From Lactarius indigo (Eukaryota > Basidiomycota > Agaricomycetes > Russulales > Russulaceae): a stretch of DNA of 64,000 nt. The notes beneath the pieces are model-generated. The model did no database searches. It worked only from the letters and a program-made list of their open reading frames with translations, and was not told the origin of the DNA. Below are positions 22,853 to 31,542 of the stretch, in pieces. The position numbers were made by a program, and so were the translations under genes. Every line of letters begins with the position of its first letter. Position 1 is the first letter of the stretch. Location of the stretch: positions 124,001 through 188,000 of the forward strand of contig JAFKAC010000014.1 of assembly GCA_025766275.1 (NCBI GenBank). The letters are read 5' to 3'.

Positions 22853-25800
22853 TACATCCATCCTCTCTGTTAACATGCGTCGACGCAATGACGCGATGCA
22901 CGCTCTTTTATCTACCAACAACACCGATGACATCATTTGCGTCCAGGAGCCATGGTTCGGCACCATCGGCACTGCACGCGGGGACAAGGAGAAACAGGGA
23001 ATTGAAGTTCTCGGTGGGGCGAACCACCGGAGCTGGTCCCTCTTCTACCCCCACTTCAACAACACCTCACGAGCAAAGGTAATGATTTATTCTCGTAAAT
23101 TTAGTCGCCTCGCCTCCAAACGCCGTCTACATCCAGTACATATCATCCCTCATCATGACCTAATATCCCACCCCTCCATCATGATCGTTGACGCTCGTAT
23201 ACATACGCATACCTTACGTATTGTTAATTTCTACAACGACGTAGCCGATCCCACGGCACTACGCTCCCTACTCACCCTTGATCTAGATCTGCTAGTCCCG
23301 ACGGTTCTCGTCGGTGACTTCAACCTACATGCCCCGCGGTGGTCTCCGAGGGGTTGGTCACCCTTTTCACCTCGGCGCTACGGTTTCGAAGAATGGGCTG
23401 CGTCCCAAACTTTTGACCTGGCATCTGAGCCCGGAGTTATCACGCGGAGGGGAACTGGGAACGAGCGCAACAGCGTGCTGGACCTCGTCTGGCACAACCT
23501 CGCCGCCGTTTCTGCGGAGTCCCTCTCCCCCCCGGTCGTCGACTGGGAGGCGTCGATCGCGTCTGACCACGCTGGTATCCGCTTTTCTTGGGAGGTCGTA
23601 GGCACGCATCGCGGCCCCAAGCAACACCCTGTGACATCCTTTTCGGTCTCGTGGGACGACGAGGTCCTCAAGGCTACCCTCACCTCCCCCACACAGATCG
23701 ACGAGGCGGCCGAACGATTACAAACCGCCATCGCCAACGCCTCCGCCACTCACTTCGGAACCAAAGCCCCACAGAAAGACCGAGGCAATCCGTGGTGGAA
23801 CGACGAATGTCGCGAAGCTGCGAACGCTCTGAAGCAACATACCCTTGGTGACTCTGAGGAACGACGCGCAGCCAAGCAGAACCTCAAACGTGTCACCAAG
23901 CGAGTCAAACGCACCTATTACGACAAACAAATCAGCGACGGCCACATCTGGGACCTTGCCTCATGGAGACACGGGCGACGCCTATCCGGCATCCCCGCTC
24001 TTCGTCGACCGGATGGCACGATCCTCACGGAACAAGCTGACATATCGAGAGCTCTAGCCCAGAAATTCTTTGTGGAAGAAGGAGCCCTCGGCGATATCAT
24101 CACATCTCAGCCGGACGATCCCCCACCTCTCCCCACCCGCCCCTTAGCCCCGGTCGTGCTGAAGGAGGTCGACCCCCTCCTCGCCACGGGTTCCAGCAAG
24201 TCGGCACCAGGGGAATCGGGAATCTCCTGGACCATTCTCAAGTTGTGTTGGGATAGCATTGCGGATCACGCAGTCGCAATATTCGACGCATGCCTCCGCC
24301 TCGGCCATCACCCTGCAATGTGGCGCAAAGCGGTCGTCGTCGTCATCCCCAAACCGGGCAAGGACGACTACCTGGCCCCCAAGGCCTACCGCCCCATCTC
24401 GCTAATTGAATGCCTCAGCAAACTCCTTGAGAAAATCGTCGCCAAGCGTCTTCTTTTCGACGCTGACAAGTATAACATCCTTCCCACCACGCAGTTCGGC
24501 ACCCGCGCCTTCTCCTCCACGCTAGATGCCGGCTTAGCACTCACCCACGACGTCCAATGCGCCTTTCGCCTCAAACGGAAATGCGCAGCCCTCCTGTTTG
24601 ACATCAAGGGGTTTTTCGATCACGTTCACAGAGAACGCTTGGTACACACCCTGCAGAACCTCGGCTTCCCCGAGTCGATCGCACAGTGGGTCCGCGTCTT
24701 CCTGACCGACCGAAAAGTCTCCCTTTCTTTCAACTCTGCCTTAACTGAGCAACGCGACCAACCTATCGGTACCCCCCAGGGCTCCCCGGTCTCCCCCATT
24801 CTATCCGCCTTCTACACTTCCACCCTCCTTAAACTCGTTCCCCCGACCAGCAACACTACCCTGGGCATGTACGTCGACGACGGCATCATCTTTGCTCATG
24901 GTCCTAGCTGGGCCGAGGTAGACCGGGGCCTCCGAGAATGGTATCGACAATGCGAGGATTGGCTTCGACGGTCTAACCTCCTCTGCGAACCTGATAAAAC
25001 AGAACTAATATACTTTACCCCTCCTTATACCCGTAAGAACTCCCGGGACCCCCCTCCCACCTCCATCCTCCTCCCTGACCCTTCCCTACACACCTACTAC
25101 TCCGTCCCCTCCTCCACCACCATACGATACTTAGGCTTCTTCATTAACAACTGCCTAGACTGGATGCCGCACGTGACCACGATGTGTAATCGTACACGTG
25201 CCTCCATTAAGGCTTTACAGCTACTCGGCAACTCCCAGAGGGGCATTTCCACAGCGAATTGGCGGCTACTGTTTAACGCAGTATGTCTGCCGGTTCTCTT
25301 TTACGGATGCCAACTCTGGATGACGTCAAGGAAAAAGATTGGCCTCCTCAAGAAAATACAGGTAGCTATGAACGAAGGGGTTCGGGTGGTTGCTGGATCC
25401 TTCCGCACAGCACCGCGCGAACCCCTTCATGAACTCTTACGTATCCTCCCGGCGAGACACTACGCCGAAAAACTTACTTCCACTTCCGCCCTCAGACTGT
25501 TCCGTGTTCCCCGGACGTCTCAGTTGATCGCCCGCCTGGGTGCCGACTGGGACCCCCCGGTCCAGAACGGCCCACACTCCAGCAATGGAGGGGTGGTGTG
25601 TAACAGAGCACTGTATGCCCGGTCTGGAAGGCGTACCACCATACCACAGCGCCCCACTGCCTTGGAGGCTCTCGGCGCGCGAGTTGACCCACTGTTGACG
25701 GAGCGCGTCGACGTCACGGCCATCGCCCCCTGGGAGGTCCACAACTGGGAGGCGCATGTGACCCGTGAAGGGAAGGCCCATCCCAAACGCCGGAACGCCC

Positions 25801-26918
25801 TGGTCAATAACCTGTATGCTGACAGGACCAGCGCTAGTACAGCAATAATACGGGTGGCGGGCACGGTCTCTAACAAAGACCGCCCGGACAACCTCAACGT
25901 AGGCAGTGCAGCCATCTCCGTGTGGCAGGGAGCAGAGGAGCCGCGCGTTCGGGCGTGGACACTCGGCACAGGGGTAGAGGCGCACGACGTCCACCTGTTC
26001 GGCCTAGCTAAGGCCGCCGAGTTTATATCAGCTGAGTTCCTACATGCATCCCCTTCCCATATATACATTCTTTCCCACGATGAGGCAGCCTTGAACGCCA
26101 TTACAAACACACGTTCCCTTACTCACCAACGAGAATCTCTCCTTTTCCACAACTCACTCACTACCTTTTACTCTACCAATAGGGACACAAGGATCCACCT
26201 TGTGTGGGCCGGATCAAACCAGAAGAGAGCAGCGGACACCCAGGCTAGGAGGGCAGCATTGGAAGCGTGTACACAGGCCCCTACCGCCACCCTTAAACGC
26301 GTGCAGTCAGCCGCGTTCGTCAAAAAGCAATGCCGTTCTAGCGCCTTCCGAGCGTGGGGCCTAGAATGGGTTCAGACATTGCGCACATCCAACAAATTAC
26401 CCAACGCTTACGGCCACTCCATCCACTATCACCAACCACCCGATGGCCGGAATCACCCACTATGGTCGGCTGCCATACCCCCCAAAAAGCCCGAGGCAGG
26501 GTATACTCTGATTACCAGGCGCACACACGCCACTGCCTTGCAACTCGCCACCCTCCACTCTTTCACTTCCGATTACACCCTTCGACATCGCCCAGACCTC
26601 CCTCCCGAAGCCAGCCGATGTCCATGCGGCTGTCCGGAGAAGTCATTTCTCCATTTGGTATACGATTGCCCCAAATACAATCTGCAACGTGTACTTCACT
26701 TTCACCAACAACCCGTCTCTCATTACGAACCTAACGACCTCTTCGCGGGAGATCGCGACCTCGTGTACACCTTCCTGCGCTTCCTACAATCCACCAAACT
26801 GGCCTCCAAACCGGACTTCGAAGAGCCTGCAGCCTACGCGTGGCCCGATCTCCAGGCCCCACCCCTACGCCCAATGTCCCCGGACCTGCTCTCCGATCAC
26901 GATCTGGACCCGGCCTAA
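22845..26918 (+). CDS. LINE-1 ORF2: endonuclease-reverse transcriptase
   Basis: Enzyme of target-primed reverse transcription, 1,357 residues. Residues 1-240 are an exonuclease/endonuclease/phosphatase domain (SVNMRRRNDAMHALL, ICVQEPWFGTIG, VLVGDFNLHAPRW, SDHAGIRFSW). RT is at about 490-780 (KAYRPISLIECLSKLLEKI, DIKGFFDHV, GTPQGSPVSPIL, catalytic MYVDDG near 674). Residues about 995-1135 look like an RNase H fold without its usual catalytic acids. A terminal zinc-binding motif CPCGCPEKSFLHLVYDC sits near 1258-1275. No internal stop. The ATG at 22845 lies inside the last codons of ORF1. Confidence 0.93.
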   Translation: MHNTSILSVNMRRRNDAMHALLSTNNTDDIICVQEPWFGTIGTARGDKEKQGIEVLGGANHRSWSLFYPHFNNTSRAKVMIYSRKFSRLASKRRLHPVHIIPHHDLISHPSIMIVDARIHTHTLRIVNFYNDVADPTALRSLLTLDLDLLVPTVLVGDFNLHAPRWSPRGWSPFSPRRYGFEEWAASQTFDLASEPGVITRRGTGNERNSVLDLVWHNLAAVSAESLSPPVVDWEASIASDHAGIRFSWEVVGTHRGPKQHPVTSFSVSWDDEVLKATLTSPTQIDEAAERLQTAIANASATHFGTKAPQKDRGNPWWNDECREAANALKQHTLGDSEERRAAKQNLKRVTKRVKRTYYDKQISDGHIWDLASWRHGRRLSGIPALRRPDGTILTEQADISRALAQKFFVEEGALGDIITSQPDDPPPLPTRPLAPVVLKEVDPLLATGSSKSAPGESGISWTILKLCWDSIADHAVAIFDACLRLGHHPAMWRKAVVVVIPKPGKDDYLAPKAYRPISLIECLSKLLEKIVAKRLLFDADKYNILPTTQFGTRAFSSTLDAGLALTHDVQCAFRLKRKCAALLFDIKGFFDHVHRERLVHTLQNLGFPESIAQWVRVFLTDRKVSLSFNSALTEQRDQPIGTPQGSPVSPILSAFYTSTLLKLVPPTSNTTLGMYVDDGIIFAHGPSWAEVDRGLREWYRQCEDWLRRSNLLCEPDKTELIYFTPPYTRKNSRDPPPTSILLPDPSLHTYYSVPSSTTIRYLGFFINNCLDWMPHVTTMCNRTRASIKALQLLGNSQRGISTANWRLLFNAVCLPVLFYGCQLWMTSRKKIGLLKKIQVAMNEGVRVVAGSFRTAPREPLHELLRILPARHYAEKLTSTSALRLFRVPRTSQLIARLGADWDPPVQNGPHSSNGGVVCNRALYARSGRRTTIPQRPTALEALGARVDPLLTERVDVTAIAPWEVHNWEAHVTREGKAHPKRRNALVNNLYADRTSASTAIIRVAGTVSNKDRPDNLNVGSAAISVWQGAEEPRVRAWTLGTGVEAHDVHLFGLAKAAEFISAEFLHASPSHIYILSHDEAALNAITNTRSLTHQRESLLFHNSLTTFYSTNRDTRIHLVWAGSNQKRAADTQARRAALEACTQAPTATLKRVQSAAFVKKQCRSSAFRAWGLEWVQTLRTSNKLPNAYGHSIHYHQPPDGRNHPLWSAAIPPKKPEAGYTLITRRTHATALQLATLHSFTSDYTLRHRPDLPPEASRCPCGCPEKSFLHLVYDCPKYNLQRVLHFHQQPVSHYEPNDLFAGDRDLVYTFLRFLQSTKLASKPDFEEPAAYAWPDLQAPPLRPMSPDLLSDHDLDPA

Positions 26919-27180
26919 GCTGGCCGCCCCCAAATTTTCTCCTTTACCAAATATTACCCTCCACATTACTCCTCTGCCGTTAGTTTTTTCATGTTCGGTA
27001 TGCTACCTTTTTTCCTTAGGCTCCCCCGTCTCCTCTGGGAGGTGACGCACTTTATTACCCTATCACTTGGATGCACGTTACCTACATCTCGAAACTCTCT
27101 TCTCTCTTTATAGAGGAAGAGGACCGGTCTTGTATAACCTACTGCCCCGGAATAAAACTGATTCAAAAAAAAAAAAAAAA
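26919..27180 (+). other. LINE-1 3' UTR and poly-A tail
   Basis: Ends TACTGCCCCGGAATAAAACT then GATTC and a 17-nt A run. The same terminal string, reversed, begins LINE-2 (35525) and LINE-3 (13836). This suggests a conserved 3' recognition or polyadenylation region. Confidence 0.85.
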
Positions 27181-27194
27181 AGTTCTTTCTCAAC

Positions 27195-28242
27195 TGGAAG
27201 GTTCAACTGCGTTTATAGTATCTATATCTGGAGCGCGGATAGTCGATATACATTGGCGACTTTCTACCACATGTCTCTTACACAGTTTCCCTACTCTTTA
27301 TTATAGGCAGTTGTTAGTACCGTCCCTGGAAATTTGGGATCGAGCGCATCGTCATCATTGGTACGACAAGAACTGCGATCGCGGTAAGGATTGTAGGTAG
27401 AGAGTCTAGAGAAGGGGGCGTCACCGTAGAAGCTTGTGCAGAAGAAGTACGACTAGCTAGGATGAGAACGGGTTTTGAACCTGGAAGCCGGGAGGTAGAA
27501 ACTGAGGAGACGCAGTAAGCAAATAGTCCACAGTAGCCGGAGGTGATGGAGAAATTCAAGTCTCGGGTCGGAGGAGTCTTCTGCCAAATCAAGACCCCGG
27601 CCCGACTCCGCGAACGGCGAAAACGGCAGGTCGACTGCCGGTCCGCGCCGCGCTTGGAGTCCTTGGTCCAGCTGACCGCCCCCTCCGACACAGAAGTCTC
27701 AGGCTATGGGGATGGGGCGTCGGCTTCGCAAAATCAAGGACTCTCTGGCCGCTTCGCAAACCCCTCATCGAGGCCTCATAACTCATTCTCTGGCAGGTTA
27801 CGGGTCTGCTTGGCTGGTACGGACACCTTTTCGTGTTATAGCGTGGGCGCCCGGGCCGCCCACAGGAGTGCTGGCACAAGTACCCAGTGCGCGTTCTTGT
27901 GCCAGTGGGCTTCGAGTCGGTCAAGATACCGTTCCGCTTCTGCTCCACATCAGACAGCAAAGACTTTCTGTGAGTAGACGCCTATATCCAAAGCGAGAAG
28001 CTGGTGGATTGGTACCCAGCGCTGAAGCAGCTACGACCAAAACAAGTCAGGTTTTTCCCAAGCGACCTATCACCGCGAAAGCACGTGGTGATGCCATATC
28101 TTTTGTCATTCACTCGGATCACTCCCCTTCCCAATGCGATGGCTCAATTTCTCAAGCAAGATTTTTTCAGGAGGGGCGTAACGGGTACAGTCATCCAAAC
28201 TGTGCCACCACTCAGCCCTTGGCTGCATCGCTCCCCCTATCG
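27195..28242. promoter_or_regulatory. Upstream region of the MFS gene
   Basis: About 1 kb without a supported exon. Contains AAATCAAGACCCCGGCCCGA at about 27587, which also occurs in near-identical form at about 12904 and, more changed, at about 30453. 27340-27860 matches 12700-13145 in unit A. Possible regulatory element; no factor assigned. Confidence 0.45.
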
Positions 28243-30062
28243 ATGTTACAGCCACTCCCGAGATTTGAAGATGATCATCTCGATGAGGAGACCCCATTCC
28301 TTCCCGAAAACGAGGTCACACGAAAGCCAACCCCACTGCCCAGTGGGCAAATTGCGCTTGTCCTCTCCGTGTGGTTCGTCGAGTCCATCATATCCAATTC
28401 AATAAGCCCCTACCTCAACCAGGTATTGTAAACTGGCTGGTTTACATGAGACACATCAAACTTGACGTCTGCCTTAGCTGGTGAAAGAGCTCCCGATCGT
28501 CGGTGGTGACGAAAGGAAGGTTGGATACTACACGGGTGTCATTGTACGTCTCACTTACTCTCTAAACGGGTGAGACGCGCACCGGGTGAACTATATCGCA
28601 GGTGTCCGCGCACTATGCTGCAGAGGCAGTTACTGTGCTCCATTGGAACCGCCTTTCCGACCACATCGGTCGCAAACCCGTTCTTTTGTTGTGTCTAATG
28701 GGTGTAACCGTTTCCGTCGTCGCGTTTGGCCTCTCCCGCTCCTTCTGGGCGCTTGTCCTTAGGTGCTTCCTACGTAAATGACACCACGGAGAGTATCGTT
28801 CGCTGACGTACAATTATAGCCGCACCTTGCATGGCGCGCTAAAGGGATACGGTGGTGTCGTGAAAAGCATGGCGGCGGAGCTCACGGACGAAACTAATAT
28901 TGCACGGGGGTTTTCATTGTTAGTCATGTCCTACTCTCTTGGTGATGCCATTGGGTCAGTCGCACCATCCGCGATTCACCACCTCGCTGCACCGCTGAAA
29001 TGTACGCTCCTAGTCCTTTCATTGGGGGCATGTTATCACGACCACAAGATCGTTGGCCACACGTCTTTTCCCACCGTTTCTGGGCTGAATACCCGTACTT
29101 CCTTCCGTGCTTCGTGACTGCCGCCTGCGGTTGCGCCTCGTTCACCGCCAGCGTCATATATCTGAAAGAGGTTTGTCTACTGTTCTCTATTCCACGAAAC
29201 ATGACATGTATTCGTATCAGACAGTGAATTTTGGTCCGCCCACTGGCCTCCCTCCTCCGAGTCCAGAGATTGGTTCGGACGCCGCTGGGGAAGAACCAGC
29301 TAGCATTTTGCACGCCTTACCACCGAAAGTCTTAGAGAAGCCGCCTCCGCTACGCTCCATTCTCACAAGACCTGTCTTAATCTCAATCTCGAGTTATTCA
29401 ATTCTTGCGCTCCTTTGCATGGCGGCAATTGCACTGATCCCACTAGTCTGGTCGACGTCGATCGAACTAGGTGGGCTGGGGCTGAGCCCAGCACCCATCG
29501 GATTATGGATGTCTGGCTACGGGTGCATGAATGGCATCGTCCAATATGCCCTTTTCCCGCGCTTTATATCACGCTTTGGCCCAAAGGCTGTCTTTCTTGC
29601 CGGCGTCTCAATATGCGCGCTTATCTACACCTTATTCCCTCTCGAGAACTTGGCACTTCGTTATGCCCCTGGCGGTTCAGAAGTGGCGGAGAGGCTACTC
29701 ATCATGTCACAGATGTCGTCACTTTGTATCGCCCAGATGGGATTTAGTAAGTTGATCCCATTCTGCCAACTGCGCGTTGGTGCTGACACAGCGCAAATCC
29801 ATTAGGCGCCATATACATGTACATTTCTTCTGCCGTTCCTAACAAGCGACTTCTGGGCGCGACGTATGGCCTCGCGCAGATGGTGGCGGCGATCCAATGC
29901 ATGGCCGGGCCAGCAGCGGCGGACTGGCTGTTTGCGTTCTCCCTTACGAATAACGTTTTGGGTGGGAACTTTGCATACGTGATACTCGTCGGTTTAGTTG
30001 GTGTTGGTCTGTGCGTTTCGGCGCAACTTCCACAGAACATGTGGACACATAAAAGTAACTAG
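28243..30062 (+). CDS. Major facilitator superfamily transporter (DHA1/ZIFL-like)
   Basis: Predicted proton-coupled membrane exporter resembling fungal DHA1/zinc-induced-facilitator-like transporters; substrate unknown. Exons 28243-28422, 28478-28543, 28602-28762, 28820-28954, 29014-29170, 29221-29746 and 29806-30062 join in phase to 1,482 nt, 493 residues, about the normal MFS length. The start ATG at 28243 gives MLQPLPRFEDDHLDEETPFL. TM1 is IALVLSVWFVESIISNSISPY. MFS motif A is RLSDHIGRKPV. The family signature ELTDETNIARGF and IGGMLSRPQDRWPHVFS follow. A long central loop sits near 300, and the second six-helix half ends QLPQNMWTHKSN. All introns are 50-59 nt GT-AG. A broken copy lies in unit A. 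Confidence 0.88.
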
Positions 30063-31009
30063 AGGCAACCAGATAGAGTAGAGAGATTCAACTCCTGCCA
30101 GTATGGGATCTAAAGTGCTAACCCTCAGCATGCCAGTACAACGAGCATATAGAACATATACACGCAGTTCCCCGACTATTCATACAATGAGTCAATTTGT
30201 GTTACCAGAGCACAAATGGTCATCGTAGAAACGACCATCGCTGTTCCTCAATTTCACCGTTACTTCCGAGTCCGTCAGTTCCCTATCTACATTCTCCAGA
30301 ACTCAAGGTTCTACACCTGCATACAAGACCTCACGGTTATCGAGACATACCTGAATCCATCTTTCGAGGTCCCTTTTTACTCTTACAGTACTGTAGGGGA
30401 CTGCTTTGAGCAATGGATTGAACATGGATTGAGCCACTGGCATCTTCCGCCAAATCAAGGCGCCGGCCCGACGGTGGACCAACTCCCCGAAGTCTCCCCG
30501 TAAAACCGAACAAGAGCACGGACCGGCCCGGGTTGCGCTCAGCTGTTTCAAACAACCTCTTGTTTCACAGCGTGGGCTCCACCTCAATACAGTACTACAC
30601 AGCTACACTCATCTGCTTGGCCAATATGCCGTTCCGCCCATTCTTCAGACACCATCAGACTGCAGACTTGAGGTCGACCATCCAAAGCGAAAGCCTGTGG
30701 GTTGGTGCCTGGGATTGAAAGAAGATCAAAACGGAGGACTCCTTGAACCGCAACCACCACCAGGGCGGTTTTTCCCACACCCGGGCAAGGTTGGTCCAGA
30801 AGTCTAGTCACCGCACACAAACAGCCCAATGCAGGCAATAAAACACAACACTATGCCATGAGAGAACTGAATCAAAATCTGCACCATATCCTGAAGAGAA
30901 AGTGCCTAATGAACATTAAATGAACAGCCCTGAACCAGACATAGCTGCAAGGCCTAATGGTTAACAGCCACAAATGCCTAATATCACCTAACATTGGACA
31001 AGAACTTAT
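30063..31009. other. Flank between MFS and the retroelement nest
   Basis: No gene seen. About 30385-30600 has a degraded match to the MFS upstream region (CCAAATCAAGGCGCCGGCCC, then a CACAGCGTGGGCTCCACC string corresponding to TATAGCGTGG), possibly a third remnant of the duplicated unit. The rest is AT-rich and unassigned. Confidence 0.4.
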
Positions 31010-31542
31010 TGTCACGTTTCTGTTTGTATGGATCGGACGACTCAACATCCTTACTGTACCGGTTGCAACTACGGCGGTAAGGTATATTAGTTGCGGACTT
31101 TACCACGGTGATACAGTAGTACGATAGGAGATACGGTACGATTGCTGACTGATGACTGACACCACTAATACTGGTAGTAGTGGTACTAGGATCGAGTTAC
31201 TTATGCGATACGTTGGATGCTACCTTACTGTGACTCATAGCAGCGCTTCTAAGCCTGCTCGACTTGTATTTAAGCTGTCTTGTGAAGACCAAGATACGCC
31301 ATCTTGGTCTTCTTGAATCGTCACTTGTTTCTATCTCTTTCTCTCTTTGCCTTCATACTCAACCATTGCCTTAAGTCCGACTTCGTTCGTGACTCAGACG
31401 TTATAGCCTGTCGGTGTACCTCCGCGTATTCACTAAGGCAGGGACTTGGACCTTCGCGTCTTCAAGTCAGCGGACCGTTATTTCGCTAAGTCGTTATCGC
31501 CACTCCGAGCTCAAGTCGGGCTAACGTCGTGACGACGTTACA
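31010..31542 (+). repeat. Lone LTR of the Gypsy-2 family (LTR-a), no TSD
   Basis: A 533-bp LTR beginning TGTCACGTTTCTG and ending CGACGACGTTACA, nearly identical to the Gypsy-2 LTRs but in the opposite orientation to them. It carries the same TATTTAA and the AAGACCAAGAT/ATCTTGGTCTT hairpin. Flanking pentamers CTTAT and GAAGG do not match, so it is not a simple insertion or simple solo LTR. It truncates Gypsy-3 inside integrase. Confidence 0.88.

Larger units (their letters stand above)
17820..27194 (+). mobile_element. LINE-1: full-length Tad1-like LINE with TSD
   Basis: The direct repeat AGTTCTTTCTCAAC at 17820-17833 and 27181-27194 brackets an element of about 9.35 kb (17834-27180). It has a short 5' UTR, two open ORFs and a 3' tail of about 17 A after AATAAAACTGATTC. 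The perfect 14-bp TSD, intact poly-A and uninterrupted ORFs indicate a recent, possibly still mobile copy. It landed between the DUF6533 and MFS genes of unit B. Confidence 0.95.
13690..29250 (+). repeat. Tandem duplication unit B (DUF6533 gene + MFS gene)
   Basis: Counterpart of unit A, expanded by two LINE insertions (13836-14542 and 17834-27180). Removing them leaves about 5.5 kb in the same gene order as unit A. In this unit both genes are intact. The MFS gene continues to 30062, beyond the part retained in unit A. Confidence 0.75.

Noticed and set aside
27314..27691. Minus-strand frame of 125 codons with a hydrophobic C-terminus
   Set aside because: The corresponding region of unit A does not keep the frame, and no splice partners or family features were found.
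31304..31489. Repeated short frame beginning VFLNRHLF in every LTR
   Set aside because: It begins with TTG, occurs once per LTR as expected from sequence identity, and lies in the leader; no reason to treat it as a gene.
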